Shown: positions 10,451 to 20,863, numbered from the stretch's first letter. The stretch: DNA of 64,000 bases from Neisseriaceae bacterium (GCA_017934045.1 JAGBKK010000032.1:1-64000), one strand, 5' to 3'. Numbers and translations are program-made. Notes: generated by a model from the sequence alone, not told the origin.

Positions 10451-10479
10451 ATTATATAAGTTATACGAAACGCTGTCAA
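10451..10479 (-). promoter_or_regulatory. Consensus sigma-70 promoter of the tRNA pair
   Basis: On the minus strand a perfect -35 TTGACA (10474-10479) and a perfect -10 TATAAT (10451-10456) are separated by exactly 17 bases. They lie 18 bases upstream of the tRNA-fMet gene. This is the best promoter seen in the window. Confidence 0.9.
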
Positions 10480-10539
10480 GTATATATATTATCAGGCTTT
10501 CAGGGTATAATTAAGCCCTTGAAACCTTGATAAATAGGC

Positions 10540-10556
10540 TTTCAGGCAGCCTGAAA
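10540..10556. repeat. DNA uptake sequence, representative copy of a dispersed family
   Basis: TTTCAGGCAGCCTGAAA is palindromic except for its central base. It contains AGGCAGCCTGAA on one strand and AGGCTGCCTGAA on the other. Well over one hundred full or near copies occur in the window, between genes and inside them; a second copy lies at 10612-10628. Variants include AGGTTGCCTGAA (209, 1627, 54759) and AGGTAGCCTGAA (62208). The family marks DNA for uptake during natural transformation in Neisseriaceae. Confidence 0.95.
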
Positions 10557-10683
10557 CAATATAAAAACTATTCTTTATATAAAAAATTTTTATATTTCAA
10601 TATATTATATCTTTCAGGCAGCCTGAAAAACCTTTCACATCACGCATTTCATTTTGTTTAACCCAACTTTTCGGAGAACGATT

Positions 10684-12465
10684 ATGGATAATTATCAACC
10701 GCCCATTGAAGACTTGCGGTTTGCTATTCGCACACACGGCGTATTAGATGAAGTTCTATCACTGCCTAACAACGAAGAATTAGACCCTGATACAGTCGAT
10801 TCGATTTTGGAAGAAGCAGGCAAATTTGCTGCCGATTTGTGGGGACAAAGCAATGAAATCGGCGATAAAGACGGTGCGAAATTCAAAGATGGCAAGGTTT
10901 TGACCAATGATAAATTGCGTGAAGCCTATCAAGCGTTCTGCGAAGCAGGTTGGATTTCGCTTTCTGCACCCTTGGATTTTGGCGGACAAAATTTGCCACA
11001 TATTGTTTCTGCCGCCTGTGATGAGTTGTGGGATTCGGGCAATTTGGCGTTGTCGCTTTTGCCAATGTTAAGCAATGGGGCAATGGCTTCCATCGCACGG
11101 CACGGCGATGACAACTTAAAAAATCTTGTGTTAGAAAAAATGGTTACAGGCGAATGGTCTGGCACCATGAACTTAACAGAGCCGCAAGCAGGTTCGGATT
11201 TGTCGTTTGTGGCAACCAAAGCCGTGCCAGAGGGCGACCATTATCTGATTTCAGGTCAAAAAATCTTCATCACTTGGGGCGATCACGACTTGTGCGATAA
11301 CATTATCCACTTGGTGTTGGCAAGATTACCTGACGCACCAGCGGGCAGTCGTGGCATTTCCTTGTTTGTTGTGCCGAAATTCCATTTGGAAGGCGACAAT
11401 GTCGGCGAATTTAACAATGTAAATTGTGTGTCGATTGAACACAAAATGGGCATTCACGGCTCGCCCACTTGCGTGATGGAGTTTGACCAAGCAAAAGGCT
11501 ATATCATCGGCGAACCCAACAAGGGCTTGCGTTATATGTTCACGATGATGAACCACGCACGCTTAAATGTGGGTATTGAGGGACACGCCGTTGCCGAACG
11601 CGCATTCCAGCACGCACGCGAATACGCTATACAACGCATTCAAAGTATTGATGTCGCCAAAAAATCCGATAAAGCCGTGCCGATTATTCAGCACCCTGAT
11701 GTTCGCCGTATGCTGTTGGTGCAAAAAACCACACTGCAAGCACAACGCGCTATGTACTTAATGACCGCGTCCTTGTTAGACAAAGCCGCTCATCACCCCA
11801 ACCCAGACGAAGCCGCTAAATGCCAAAGAATGGCAGAATTTATGGTGCCGATTATCAAAGCATTCTGCACCGAAAACGGCGTAACGCTCACCAACTTGGC
11901 TTTGCAATGCTTTGGCGGTATGGGTTATATCGAAGAAACAGGTGCGTCTCAATTTGTGCGTGATGTGCGTATTACGCCGATTTACGAAGGCACCAACGGC
12001 ATTCAAGCCTTGGACTTATTAGGCAGAAAAACCAATGCTGATAAGGGTGCAACCGCTAATCTCTTTATGAAACGCATTGAACGCTATGCCGAACAGTTGG
12101 AAGATTTAATGCCTGTGGAAGCCTTGCAAATTCAAAAAGGCTTAATCACCGTGAAACACTGCATTCAAGTTTTAATCGCCTTGTTTGACGCAGGCGAAAT
12201 TTAAAAAGCCGCCGCAGGCAGTATCCCTTATTTAATGATGATGGGTACGATGATTGGTGCAGGCGAAATGGCAAAAGCGTGTATGCACGCCAAACAAGCC
12301 TTGAACGACCCTGACAACGCAATGTTCTCGCCTGACTTCTACCGCCGCAAAATCGAAACCGCCAAAGTGTATTTCGATTATGTTCTGCCGCAGGTTAATT
12401 CCTACACCACACGAATTTTGGAAGGTGCGGACGCTATTTTATCGATTGATCCTTACGAAATTTAA
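10684..12465 (+). pseudogene. Acyl-CoA dehydrogenase interrupted by an in-frame stop
   Basis: FAD enzyme of fatty-acid beta-oxidation. The start at 10684 (MDNYQPPIEDLRFAIR) follows GGAGA; the upstream in-frame Met at 10654 is rejected. The first 506 codons encode the N-terminal, beta-barrel and C-terminal dehydrogenase domains, including the catalytic Glu in YEGTNGIQA. A TAA at 12202-12204 then stops translation after GEI. The same frame continues for 87 codons (KAAAGSIPYLMMMGTM... to DPYEI), exactly the expected C-terminal extension of this roughly 593-residue form. A single GAA to TAA change explains the break. Either a truncated enzyme is made, or the gene is inactive, or the base is a sequence error. 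Confidence 0.85.
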
Positions 12466-12483
12466 ATTTTATTGTGATAAAAC

Positions 12484-12511
12484 AACGCCCTGCATTGGTA
12501 GGGCGTTTTTT
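12484..12511 (+). terminator. Rho-independent terminator, copy 1 of a duplicated pair
   Basis: AACGCCCT pairs with AGGGCGTT around GCATTGG and is followed by six T residues that merge into a DUS. The same sequence recurs at 13738-13765. Confidence 0.85.
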
Positions 12512-12636
12512 CAGGCAGCCTGAAAATGTTGCTTTTTTTGTACAGTATATATCTATATATATCAATAAGTTGTGATATATTTTATTTTAATCATAAAAAT
12601 AATTTTGTGTTTTTATAGACAATACACAGTGATTTT

Positions 12637-12652
12637 ATTGATAATAATCAAT
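12637..12652. promoter_or_regulatory. Possible Fur-type palindrome upstream of the surface lipoprotein
   Basis: ATTGATAATAATCAAT is a near-palindrome resembling a Fur half-site pair (GATAAT-A-ATC). It lies 27 bases before the lipoprotein ATG in an AT-rich leader. Suggestive because TbpB-like lipoproteins are often iron-controlled, but weak on its own. Confidence 0.3.
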
Positions 12653-12678
12653 CTTTCACTTTTTTTGGAGAACACACG

Positions 12679-13578
12679 ATGAACGCAAAATTTTTTACAC
12701 TTACTGCCATTTCTTTGTTGGCTTTAAGCGCTTGTGGCGGCGGCGGTTCTGATAGTGGTGTAACCACAACACAATCCACAACAGGTGGCACGCCTGTCAT
12801 TCAGCCCATTTCTAATAAGTATGCCGATACCGTGAGCGGTCGTGTGATTGTGGAACATTCTGATTGGGTTGATAATAAAACTGGTTGGAAAATTTACGAT
12901 TATCAAGTCGGTGATTTAAGTTCAAAAGACGCAAGTAAAAAAGATTTGAACAGTTTTAAAATTACCAGCGGTAAAACTACTTATGTTATTGAACTTCCTA
13001 AAAAAGGAGATAGAGAGTTCGAGCAACATGGTAATTTTGTGGCAAATGTCTTGGATATGGGAAATGGTCATGAAGTGTCGAATTCTTGGGGAACAAACTT
13101 ATCCTATGCTCGCTATGGTTTGGTTTATGCTGATACCGACCATATCAAAGACCCAAATGCCAAATATAGCGAATTTTACGGTATGTTTCATCAAGGTTAT
13201 TTAACCGACCCTGCTGGTGTGCCGACTGCTGGCATAGTTAATTACACAGGTGAAGCGATTGTGTGGAATGGACAGCCAAATGTGGATACAACAGGTGTCA
13301 GCAAAAACGCCACCTTTACAGCAAATTTCAGCACCAAACAATTTACAGGCAATATTAAAAATATTGTCGATATTGATACAGATAATAAAGTCAAAATCCC
13401 TGATGTGTTGAATTTATCAGGCAAAATTACAGGCAATAAAATATCTGGTACAAATGCTGACGGCACGGTATTAGACGCCGCTTTCTATGGTCCGAATGCA
13501 AAAGAAGTTGCAGGTTCTTTTGTGAATAAGAACAAAGTGTTTGAAGGTGCATTCGGTGCCAAACGCACAGATAAATAA
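12679..13578 (+). CDS. Surface lipoprotein with TbpB-like beta-barrel domain (possible Slam client)
   Basis: 299 residues. The signal MNAKFFTLTAISLLALSAC has lipobox LSAC, followed by a poly-Gly tether GGGGSDSG typical of surface-exposed neisserial lipoproteins. The C-terminal third has the barrel pattern of transferrin-binding protein B-like proteins: TFTANFSTKQFTGNI, ISGTNADGT and AAFYGPNAKEVAGSF, ending FEGAFGAKR. It is probably exported to the cell surface by a Slam-type translocon, none of which is in this window. The ligand is unknown. The ribosome site is GGAG. The gene and the element behind it are flanked by two copies of one terminator, suggesting cassette insertion. Confidence 0.75.
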   Translation: MNAKFFTLTAISLLALSACGGGGSDSGVTTTQSTTGGTPVIQPISNKYADTVSGRVIVEHSDWVDNKTGWKIYDYQVGDLSSKDASKKDLNSFKITSGKTTYVIELPKKGDREFEQHGNFVANVLDMGNGHEVSNSWGTNLSYARYGLVYADTDHIKDPNAKYSEFYGMFHQGYLTDPAGVPTAGIVNYTGEAIVWNGQPNVDTTGVSKNATFTANFSTKQFTGNIKNIVDIDTDNKVKIPDVLNLSGKITGNKISGTNADGTVLDAAFYGPNAKEVAGSFVNKNKVFEGAFGAKRTDK

Positions 13579-13586
13579 AACTTTTA

Positions 13587-13720
13587 GAAACTCCTGCAAA
13601 ACCTACTTTTTCATCATTCGTCATTACTTGCCGATAGCGAAGAATCTTTTATAAAACAACAAGTTGAGATTCTTCGTTTTCCTGCGAAAAACTCAGAATA
13701 ACGAGTTTTGCAGGGGTTTC
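13587..13720. mobile_element. Miniature inverted-repeat element, copy B (IS5-like ends)
   Basis: A 134-bp block with ends GAAACTCCTGCAAAACC and, inverted, GAAACCCCTGCAAAACTCG. It is flanked by TA on both sides. The interior contains GAATC...GATTC inverted segments and no ORF. It is the reverse-oriented sister of 756-888. Confidence 0.7.
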
Positions 13721-13737
13721 TATTATGCTTAAAAAAC

Positions 13738-13765
13738 AACGCCCTGCATTGGTAGGGCGTTTTTT
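13738..13765 (+). terminator. Rho-independent terminator, copy 2 of a duplicated pair
   Basis: Same AACGCCCT/AGGGCGTT hairpin and loop as at 12484, with T tract and adjoining DUS. It terminates transcription from the lipoprotein gene. Confidence 0.85.
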
Positions 13766-13902
13766 CAGGCTGCCTGAAAAACGCTCTGCTGAATAAGTGG
13801 GGCGTTTTGATCGAAAAAGTTTCAGGCTGCCTGAAACATTTTATATCACGCTTGATTTATGTTAAAATCGCCCCTTTGTTTTTTTATCTCTTGAAATTAA
13901 AA

Positions 13903-15060
13903 ATGCACTCTTGGTTGTTGCCTGATTACATTGCAGATATTTTACCGTCTGCGGCGGTGCGGCTTGAAAAAGTGAAAGCGAAAATGCTGTCGCTTTTTCA
14001 TTCTTATGGCTATCAGTTGGTGATACCGCCATTGATGGAATATACGCAATCGTTGCTCACCAATATCGACCAAGATTTATCGCTGAAAACCATTCGCATT
14101 GCCGACCGTTTTTCAGGCAGGCAGTTGGGTTTGCGTGCCGATATTACACCGCAAATTTCGCGTATTGACGCACATTTATTGTCTGCCAATGACGGCATTA
14201 ACCGCTTGTGCTATGTGGGTTCTGTTCTACACGCCTTTCCCGATACGCTGTATAGCACGCGAGAGCCTTTGCAAATTGGGGCAGAAATGTATGGCTTTGA
14301 CGGCATTGGTGCGGATAGCGAAATCATTTCTTTAATGCTAAAAAGTTTGGCGATTTTGGGTGTGGAAAATCCGCTGTTGTCTTTGGCTCATATTAAAATA
14401 TTCAATATTTTAAGTGCGTTAGCACATTTACATTCGGACGATAAAAACGCTCTGCGGCAAATGATTAGCAGTAAAGAACAAGAAGCCGTGCATCAATTTT
14501 GCATACAAAAAAGGCTGCCTGAAAACTTAACAGCGGCTTTTGTGGCACTGCCAACGCTGTATGGTGAAGTGCCGACTGTGTTGCAACAAGCGGCAAAAGT
14601 GCTGCCGCAACAAAAAGATATTCAGGTAGCCTTAAACGATTTAGATACGGTATATCAACAGTTTGCGGCGTGTTATCGCATACATTTAGATTTATCTGAA
14701 TTGCGTGCGGACAATTACCACAGCGGTTTATTGTTTGCTGCTTATCGTGATGATGAATCGGAAACGATTGCACGCGGCGGTCGCTATGACGGCTTGGGGC
14801 GTTATTTTGGTCGCGAACGCCCTGCGGTCGGGTTTAGTTTGGATTTGAAAAACTTTTTAGAATTGTTACCGCAACATATTGAAAAATCAGGTATTTGCGT
14901 TAAGGCAGAAGATTTGCCCCAAATTGCCGAAATGGTTCATCAGTTGCGAGAACAAGGTGAAATGGTCATCATTGATTATTTAAACGAAGGTGCGGCAAAA
15001 TTAAATTGCAATCGCACGATAGTGTTAAAAGATAATCAATGGCAAGTTATTGAAATATAG
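13903..15060 (+). CDS. hisZ: ATP phosphoribosyltransferase regulatory subunit HisZ
   Basis: A catalytically inactive HisRS-like protein that activates the short form of HisG in the first step of histidine synthesis. The start at 13903 gives MHSWLLPDYIADILPSAAVRLE, the family N-terminus; the 32-codon upstream extension is rejected. About 385 residues. It keeps class II synthetase-like motifs (LRADITPQISRIDAHL and ARGGRYDGLGRYFG). A DUS is read as RLPEN near residue 204. It lies 9 bases before purA; the hisZ-purA order is common in betaproteobacteria. No strong ribosome site is visible. Confidence 0.95.
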   Translation: MHSWLLPDYIADILPSAAVRLEKVKAKMLSLFHSYGYQLVIPPLMEYTQSLLTNIDQDLSLKTIRIADRFSGRQLGLRADITPQISRIDAHLLSANDGINRLCYVGSVLHAFPDTLYSTREPLQIGAEMYGFDGIGADSEIISLMLKSLAILGVENPLLSLAHIKIFNILSALAHLHSDDKNALRQMISSKEQEAVHQFCIQKRLPENLTAAFVALPTLYGEVPTVLQQAAKVLPQQKDIQVALNDLDTVYQQFAACYRIHLDLSELRADNYHSGLLFAAYRDDESETIARGGRYDGLGRYFGRERPAVGFSLDLKNFLELLPQHIEKSGICVKAEDLPQIAEMVHQLREQGEMVIIDYLNEGAAKLNCNRTIVLKDNQWQVIEI

Positions 15061-16362
<1,302 letters not shown>

Positions 16363-16373
16363 ATCACTTGTAG

Positions 16374-16398
16374 GGTGGGTCTTCGACCCACCTTTTTT
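16374..16398 (+). terminator. Rho-independent terminator of purA
   Basis: GGTGGGT pairs with ACCCACC around CTTCG and is followed by six T residues, 12 bases after the purA stop. It belongs to the TAGGGTGGG...CCCACC repeat family scattered in the window. Confidence 0.85.
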
Positions 16399-16900
16399 CA
16401 GGCTGCCTGAAACCTTTGCAAAACCTATTTCTCTATACAATAAATGCAAATGTTATAGGGTGGGCGTGTCAGCCCACCAGCCGCCCGATAGGGCGGAATT
16501 TTCTTAAATATCAATAAGTAATCAACGCCTATGGCGTTACGGTGGGCAGGAATGCCCACCCTACGGCGGTACTCGTCATTGCGAGCCGTACGATAGAACG
16601 GCGTGGCAATCTCCGAATGGGTTTGCGTAGCAAACGCATTCGGGTGGCGAATGAAAATACAACGGCAATGCAAAATATTTTTCAGCTTGCCTATTGTTGA
16701 ATAAAAACGCGTGGGCAATAAATTGCCTACTCTACGCAACTTGTTGATTTTATGGTATAAAATGGCTTTCAGGCAGCCTGAAAGGTTAAATAGTATATTG
16801 TGCAAAGGGTTTATTTGATTTTTGTTGTGAAAGTTAAATAAGGGTTTTGGATTTTGGTTTTCAGGTTGCCTGAAAATAAATTTTAATAAAGGAATATTTT
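16399..16900. other. Gene-free repeat-rich stretch
   Basis: No convincing gene. It holds a fragment GAAACCTTTGCAAAACC resembling an IS5-like end (16410), hairpins GGTGGGC/GCCCACC (16456-16475) and CCGCCC/GGGCGG (16482-16497), GGTGGGCA/TGCCCACC (16542-16561), the TCATTGCGAG...GGCAATCTCC repeat (16576-16614) and the inverted CGAATGGGTTTGC/GCAAACGCATTCG next to it. Two DUS copies lie near 16770 and 16860. Confidence 0.7.
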
Positions 16901-17461
16901 ATGAAAACGAAATATAAAATTTTAATTGTTTATTTGATTGTATCATATATTCTTGGTATGTATATATTGATAGTTCCAGAAATGTGTAGAATTAAATACC
17001 ATGAAATTGATATATCAAATCCTAAAATTAGTGCGATAGGAAGGGGACGAGTAATAGTGTTTATTAAAGATAATATTAAATATAAATCATATTCTTATTT
17101 GAGAAATGGAGAAGAAATAAAAAGTGGCAATCATTTTGTGAAAAGTTTTAGCAAATTACTTGAAGAACATAATTATAAAAAAATATTAAATGTTCATGGT
17201 GTTTTTATAGAAAATAAGAAAACAAATAAAGTATTTTTTGTAAAACAAATTGATTATATTGATACTAACGAAAATAATGCTACTTTTAAAATTCCAAAAA
17301 ATTTATTTAATAATGATATTAAACATTATTTAAATGAAATATATATAACTTGGATATTTTTTCTATCCATTTATATTTTAGCACCGATATATTTTTGTCG
17401 AAAAAATATATCGAAACTGTTTAACCGTTTCTTCAATAAACCAAAAGGAAATCAATTATGA
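16901..17461 (+). CDS. Unknown AT-rich protein with two terminal membrane segments
   Basis: 186 residues. A membrane helix lies at residues 7-25 (LIVYLIVSYILGMYILIV) and another near 148-166 (WIFFLSIYILAPIYF). The loop between is predicted to be extracytoplasmic or cytoplasmic, charged and Lys/Asn-rich. GGA lies 9 bases upstream of the ATG. The composition is far more AT-rich than purA. No family recognised. The stop TGA overlaps an ATG that opens only a 31-codon frame ending in a repeat, which I do not call. Confidence 0.7.
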   Translation: MKTKYKILIVYLIVSYILGMYILIVPEMCRIKYHEIDISNPKISAIGRGRVIVFIKDNIKYKSYSYLRNGEEIKSGNHFVKSFSKLLEEHNYKKILNVHGVFIENKKTNKVFFVKQIDYIDTNENNATFKIPKNLFNNDIKHYLNEIYITWIFFLSIYILAPIYFCRKNISKLFNRFFNKPKGNQL

Positions 17462-17919
17462 ACCTTTACTTTTTAACAACAACTTCCACAGCCACTTCTC
17501 TTGCTGGTCAAGTAAGCGTAGGGTGGGCGACTTTGAAGCCCCACGCGTTTTAATGAATTTTCAGGTAGCCTAACAAATTGTTTTGATTGTATTTTATAAA
17601 GAATTACATTTTTATCAATCATTGCCACTACGATTATTGATAACAATGTGATGATTGAATTGATTTTCAGGCTGCCTGAAATCTAAACAAAACCGCGTGG
17701 GCAATAAATTGCCCACCCTACGCAGGTTGAAATATTTGTTTCAGGCAGCCTGAAAAAGACTTGTTGAATAACAAGTCTTTTTTCTTGTCTGGCTGATTTA
17801 AGTTGTATTTTTACCCATTAAAGACAATTAGTTTTCTTATCTGTTTGTTATTGATTTCTTCAAAATGCGATAATAACTGCTTTCAAACACAAGGTTTTTT
17901 GTATAGGAGTATCATCAAT
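17462..17919. other. Gene-free leader region of the autotransporter gene
   Basis: It contains GTAGGGTGGGC-type repeats (17518 and 17696-17724), three DUS copies, an inverted pair ATCAATCAT...ATGATTGAAT (about 17617-17661) and a strong terminator at 17754. No gene is supported. The terminator isolates the autotransporter from upstream transcription. Confidence 0.65.
17754..17783 (+). terminator. Rho-independent terminator upstream of the autotransporter
   Basis: AAAAGACTTGTT pairs with AACAAGTCTTTT around GAAT and ends in a T run. It probably ends the transcript of the membrane-protein gene at 16901. Confidence 0.8.
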
Positions 17920-20853
17920 ATGAACAAAACCTACCGAGTTGTTTTTAATCATCAACGCAACGCTTTTGTTGTGGTTTCTGAATTAGCACACACACAAGGT
18001 AAATCAAAATCATCTACGCAATCTGTGGTATCGACCGCAAGCATTGCGACTGCTGTGGTTTGTGGTGTAACCGCTGTTGCAACACCTGCGGTTGCTGATA
18101 CTTGGAATGTTACTTTGTCAAATACCTACACCAATGGCAAAGCCAAAGGCACTTACGAGGGTAATTTTTATCGTCCAGGTTGGACAGGTTCGGCAGGTTT
18201 TTATGATTCCATCGGTGCAACAGGGGCATTGAATATTCTCATCGGCAAAGACAGTGCTAATAATAGTGAGTATGAAAAAGCCCAAGTCAATATTGGTGGA
18301 GCGAAAGATACCACCAATTTGCAAAATGTAAAAAAGGCATTAGATGTGGTTCGCCGCACCAATGAATTACGCAAACAAGAAGGTCGTGCGGAATTAAAAA
18401 TAACACACCGCTTAATGGCAGGAGCTCAATGGCAGGGCGATTATTCCACCGTGGCACGCGGACACCATATGAAATATGGCTTCGCAGATAATTTGGCATG
18501 GGGCTATAAAAACGGTGCTGCCGCCGCTGATGCTTGGTATAGCGAGAAAAAATTATGTCCCAATCAAACCGATGTTGGCTGTCCATACAGTGGTTCAACT
18601 GGACACTATATCAATATGGTTAATGCCAGTTATGCGGTTACTGGTGCTTCAACGACTGGTGATTATGGCACTTATGACGGTGTTTATGGTTATGGCGATA
18701 ATACAGCACGCTTTACCCCTGACGAATACGAAAAAATGTTGGACGACTTTATCGCCAAAGGTGGTCAATCATTTTATAACGAAAAACAAGTGGTGAATGT
18801 GGCTGCCGATATTGGCAACAATCAAATCACCGCAGGTTACGCCGTATCAGGTAAAAATGCCACTGGCAATACGCTGAATATTGAAAACGGTGCTAAATTA
18901 GGCATAGCTTATGGTGGTGTGGCAGAGTCTGGCAATGTATCCAACAATACCGTAAATATAAACGGTGGCACGGTGGGTAATGTGTATGGTGGTCATATTT
19001 TAAGCGGTTCAGGCAGCCATAATGGTAATGTCATCAATATTCACAATGGCAGCCTGAATAATGTGATATTGGCAGCTGGCGGTTCTGCGGTTAATAACGG
19101 CGTGGTGAATTATTTTTCTGGCACAGTCAATGGTGCGATTAAAGTGGCAGAAAATGTGTCTGGTAATAAATCCAATAATAAATTGAATTTGGGTTCGGAT
19201 ACGCAACGCATTGCAATGAATACGCTTAAAGCCAATAGTGTTGGTGAATTTAATGAATATAACTTCTACTTGCCATCGAATGTTAAAAATGGAGATACGG
19301 CTTTAACTTTAACTAAACAAAGCAATTTAGGCAATGCAACCGTCAATGCGTATCTGCCTGGTGATGTTTCCATTAAAGATAAAGACACCATTCATTTAAT
19401 TAACGCCAATCAGGGCTTGCAATGGACGGGTAAAGGTGTGGTGCATACAGGGGTTACGCTGAAAACCACCATCGCATTAGATAACGATAAGAAAAACTTG
19501 GATTTGTCTTTTGCAGCCAATAATACAGGGGGCAATACTGGCGGTAATACAGGCGGTAATACTGGTGGCACAATTGGTGGTTCAACTGGCGGTTCAACTG
19601 GCGGTAGCACAGGCGGTTCAACTGGCGGTAACACTGGCGGTACAACTGGCGGTACAACTGGCGGTACAACTGGCGGTACAACTGGCGGTAATACAGGTGG
19701 CACAACTGGTGGTAATACAGGTGGCACAACTGGTGGTGGTTCAACTGGCGGTAATACTGGTGGTAGCACTGGTGGTAGCACTGGTGGTAATACAGGCGGT
19801 AATACTGGCGGTAATACTGGTGGCACAACAGGCGGTAGCACAGGCGGTAATACTGGCGGTTCAACCAACAAGCCAACCACGCCAAGCCAACCAGCCAAGC
19901 CAAGCAAACCAACCACACAAACAAGCACCATTGTTAAAGATAAAACCAAATCTTTGGTTGAAACCGTTTTGGTTGCCCCTGCAATGGTTAATCAAGCGTC
20001 CGAAGAACTTTCAGGCAGCCTGAACGATACTTACGCTGCCGCAGGTATCAATCCCAATGCAGATGGCGGTTCATCGTATGCTTTAACAGGCTTTGGCGAT
20101 CAAAAAATCACCACAGGCAGTCATATTAAAGTCAAAGGCGGCAGCGTTAAAGCAGGTTATGCCCACAACTTCAAAAACAACGCAGGTACAACCTTGGCAG
20201 GCGTGTTTGCCGAATATGGCTATGGCGACTACGACAGCGAATTAGATGACGGCACCCAAGGCAGTGGTAATACTCATCATTACGGTGCAGGCGTGTTTGC
20301 CAACCACACATTTGAAAGCGACTTTTATATTCAAGGCAGTGTCAAAGCAGGTAAAGTCAAATCCGACTACGAAAGCAATGATTTAGGCACGCATGCAGGC
20401 GGCAACACCGTATCGTATGAAATCGACAACACCTATATTGGCACGCATATCGGTGTCGGACAAATAATGCGTTTGACCGATAGCGACACCATTGACGGTT
20501 ACGCTAAATACTTCTACACCCACACTTCGGCAGAAAACGCCAAATTGTCATCAGGCGAAACCTATGAATTTGACGCAGTCGATTCTCACCGTGTGCGTTT
20601 AGGGGCAAAATACGAACACACTTTTGGCGACAAAGTGGGCGTATTTGTCGGCGGAGCGTGGGAAAAAGAATTTGACGCAGAAGCCCATGCCAAATTTCAA
20701 GGCTTTAACCTGCCCAGCCCATCAATGAAAGGCAGTACAGGCATTGTTGAATTAGGCGTATCCACCAAAGGAGCGGTTAAATTAGATGCAGCCGTCCAAG
20801 GCTTTGGCGGCAGACGCAAAGGTGCTGGTTTGAATATTGGCATTCGTTTCTAA
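17920..20853 (+). CDS. Type V autotransporter with a CAP (SCP/PR-1-like) passenger domain
   Basis: 977 residues, start at 17920 after AGGAG. The N-terminus MNKTYRVVFNHQRNAFVVVSE is an ESPR-type extended signal, cleaved near AVA-DTW. Residues about 137-245 look like a CAP domain: NELRKQEGRAEL, RGHHMKYGFADNLAWG, DAWYSEKKLC and STGHYINMVNASY. His 182/183 and His 229 match the CAP metal-site His; the usual GEN Glu is replaced by Asp 190. Next comes a beta-helix-like region (NTVNINGGTVGNVYGG), a 28-unit X-T-G-G array (535-647), a Pro/Lys-rich linker and a C-terminal 12-strand barrel ending NIGIRF. The passenger is likely displayed as adhesin, protease or lipid-binding factor; function unknown. Confidence 0.92.
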   Translation: MNKTYRVVFNHQRNAFVVVSELAHTQGKSKSSTQSVVSTASIATAVVCGVTAVATPAVADTWNVTLSNTYTNGKAKGTYEGNFYRPGWTGSAGFYDSIGATGALNILIGKDSANNSEYEKAQVNIGGAKDTTNLQNVKKALDVVRRTNELRKQEGRAELKITHRLMAGAQWQGDYSTVARGHHMKYGFADNLAWGYKNGAAAADAWYSEKKLCPNQTDVGCPYSGSTGHYINMVNASYAVTGASTTGDYGTYDGVYGYGDNTARFTPDEYEKMLDDFIAKGGQSFYNEKQVVNVAADIGNNQITAGYAVSGKNATGNTLNIENGAKLGIAYGGVAESGNVSNNTVNINGGTVGNVYGGHILSGSGSHNGNVINIHNGSLNNVILAAGGSAVNNGVVNYFSGTVNGAIKVAENVSGNKSNNKLNLGSDTQRIAMNTLKANSVGEFNEYNFYLPSNVKNGDTALTLTKQSNLGNATVNAYLPGDVSIKDKDTIHLINANQGLQWTGKGVVHTGVTLKTTIALDNDKKNLDLSFAANNTGGNTGGNTGGNTGGTIGGSTGGSTGGSTGGSTGGNTGGTTGGTTGGTTGGTTGGNTGGTTGGNTGGTTGGGSTGGNTGGSTGGSTGGNTGGNTGGNTGGTTGGSTGGNTGGSTNKPTTPSQPAKPSKPTTQTSTIVKDKTKSLVETVLVAPAMVNQASEELSGSLNDTYAAAGINPNADGGSSYALTGFGDQKITTGSHIKVKGGSVKAGYAHNFKNNAGTTLAGVFAEYGYGDYDSELDDGTQGSGNTHHYGAGVFANHTFESDFYIQGSVKAGKVKSDYESNDLGTHAGGNTVSYEIDNTYIGTHIGVGQIMRLTDSDTIDGYAKYFYTHTSAENAKLSSGETYEFDAVDSHRVRLGAKYEHTFGDKVGVFVGGAWEKEFDAEAHAKFQGFNLPSPSMKGSTGIVELGVSTKGAVKLDAAVQGFGGRRKGAGLNIGIRF
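19522..19860 (+). repeat. Tandem 12-bp array inside the autotransporter gene
   Basis: 28 units of 12 bp encode (N/S/T)-T-G-G, one with an extra GGT codon and one with ATT for ACT. Because the unit is a multiple of three, slippage or recombination would change stalk length without breaking the frame. The antisense strand is accidentally open, reading VLPP units. Confidence 0.95.
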
Positions 20854-20863
20854 TTTTCTGTTG

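Noticed and set aside
17459..17554. 31-codon frame overlapping the previous stop as ATGA
   Set aside because: Its second half is a GTAGGGTGGGC-type dispersed repeat and it encodes no recognisable peptide.
19410..19949. Long minus-strand open frame of VLPP repeats
   Set aside because: It is the antisense shadow of the X-T-G-G array in the autotransporter gene; openness follows from the 12-bp repeat, and there is no start context.
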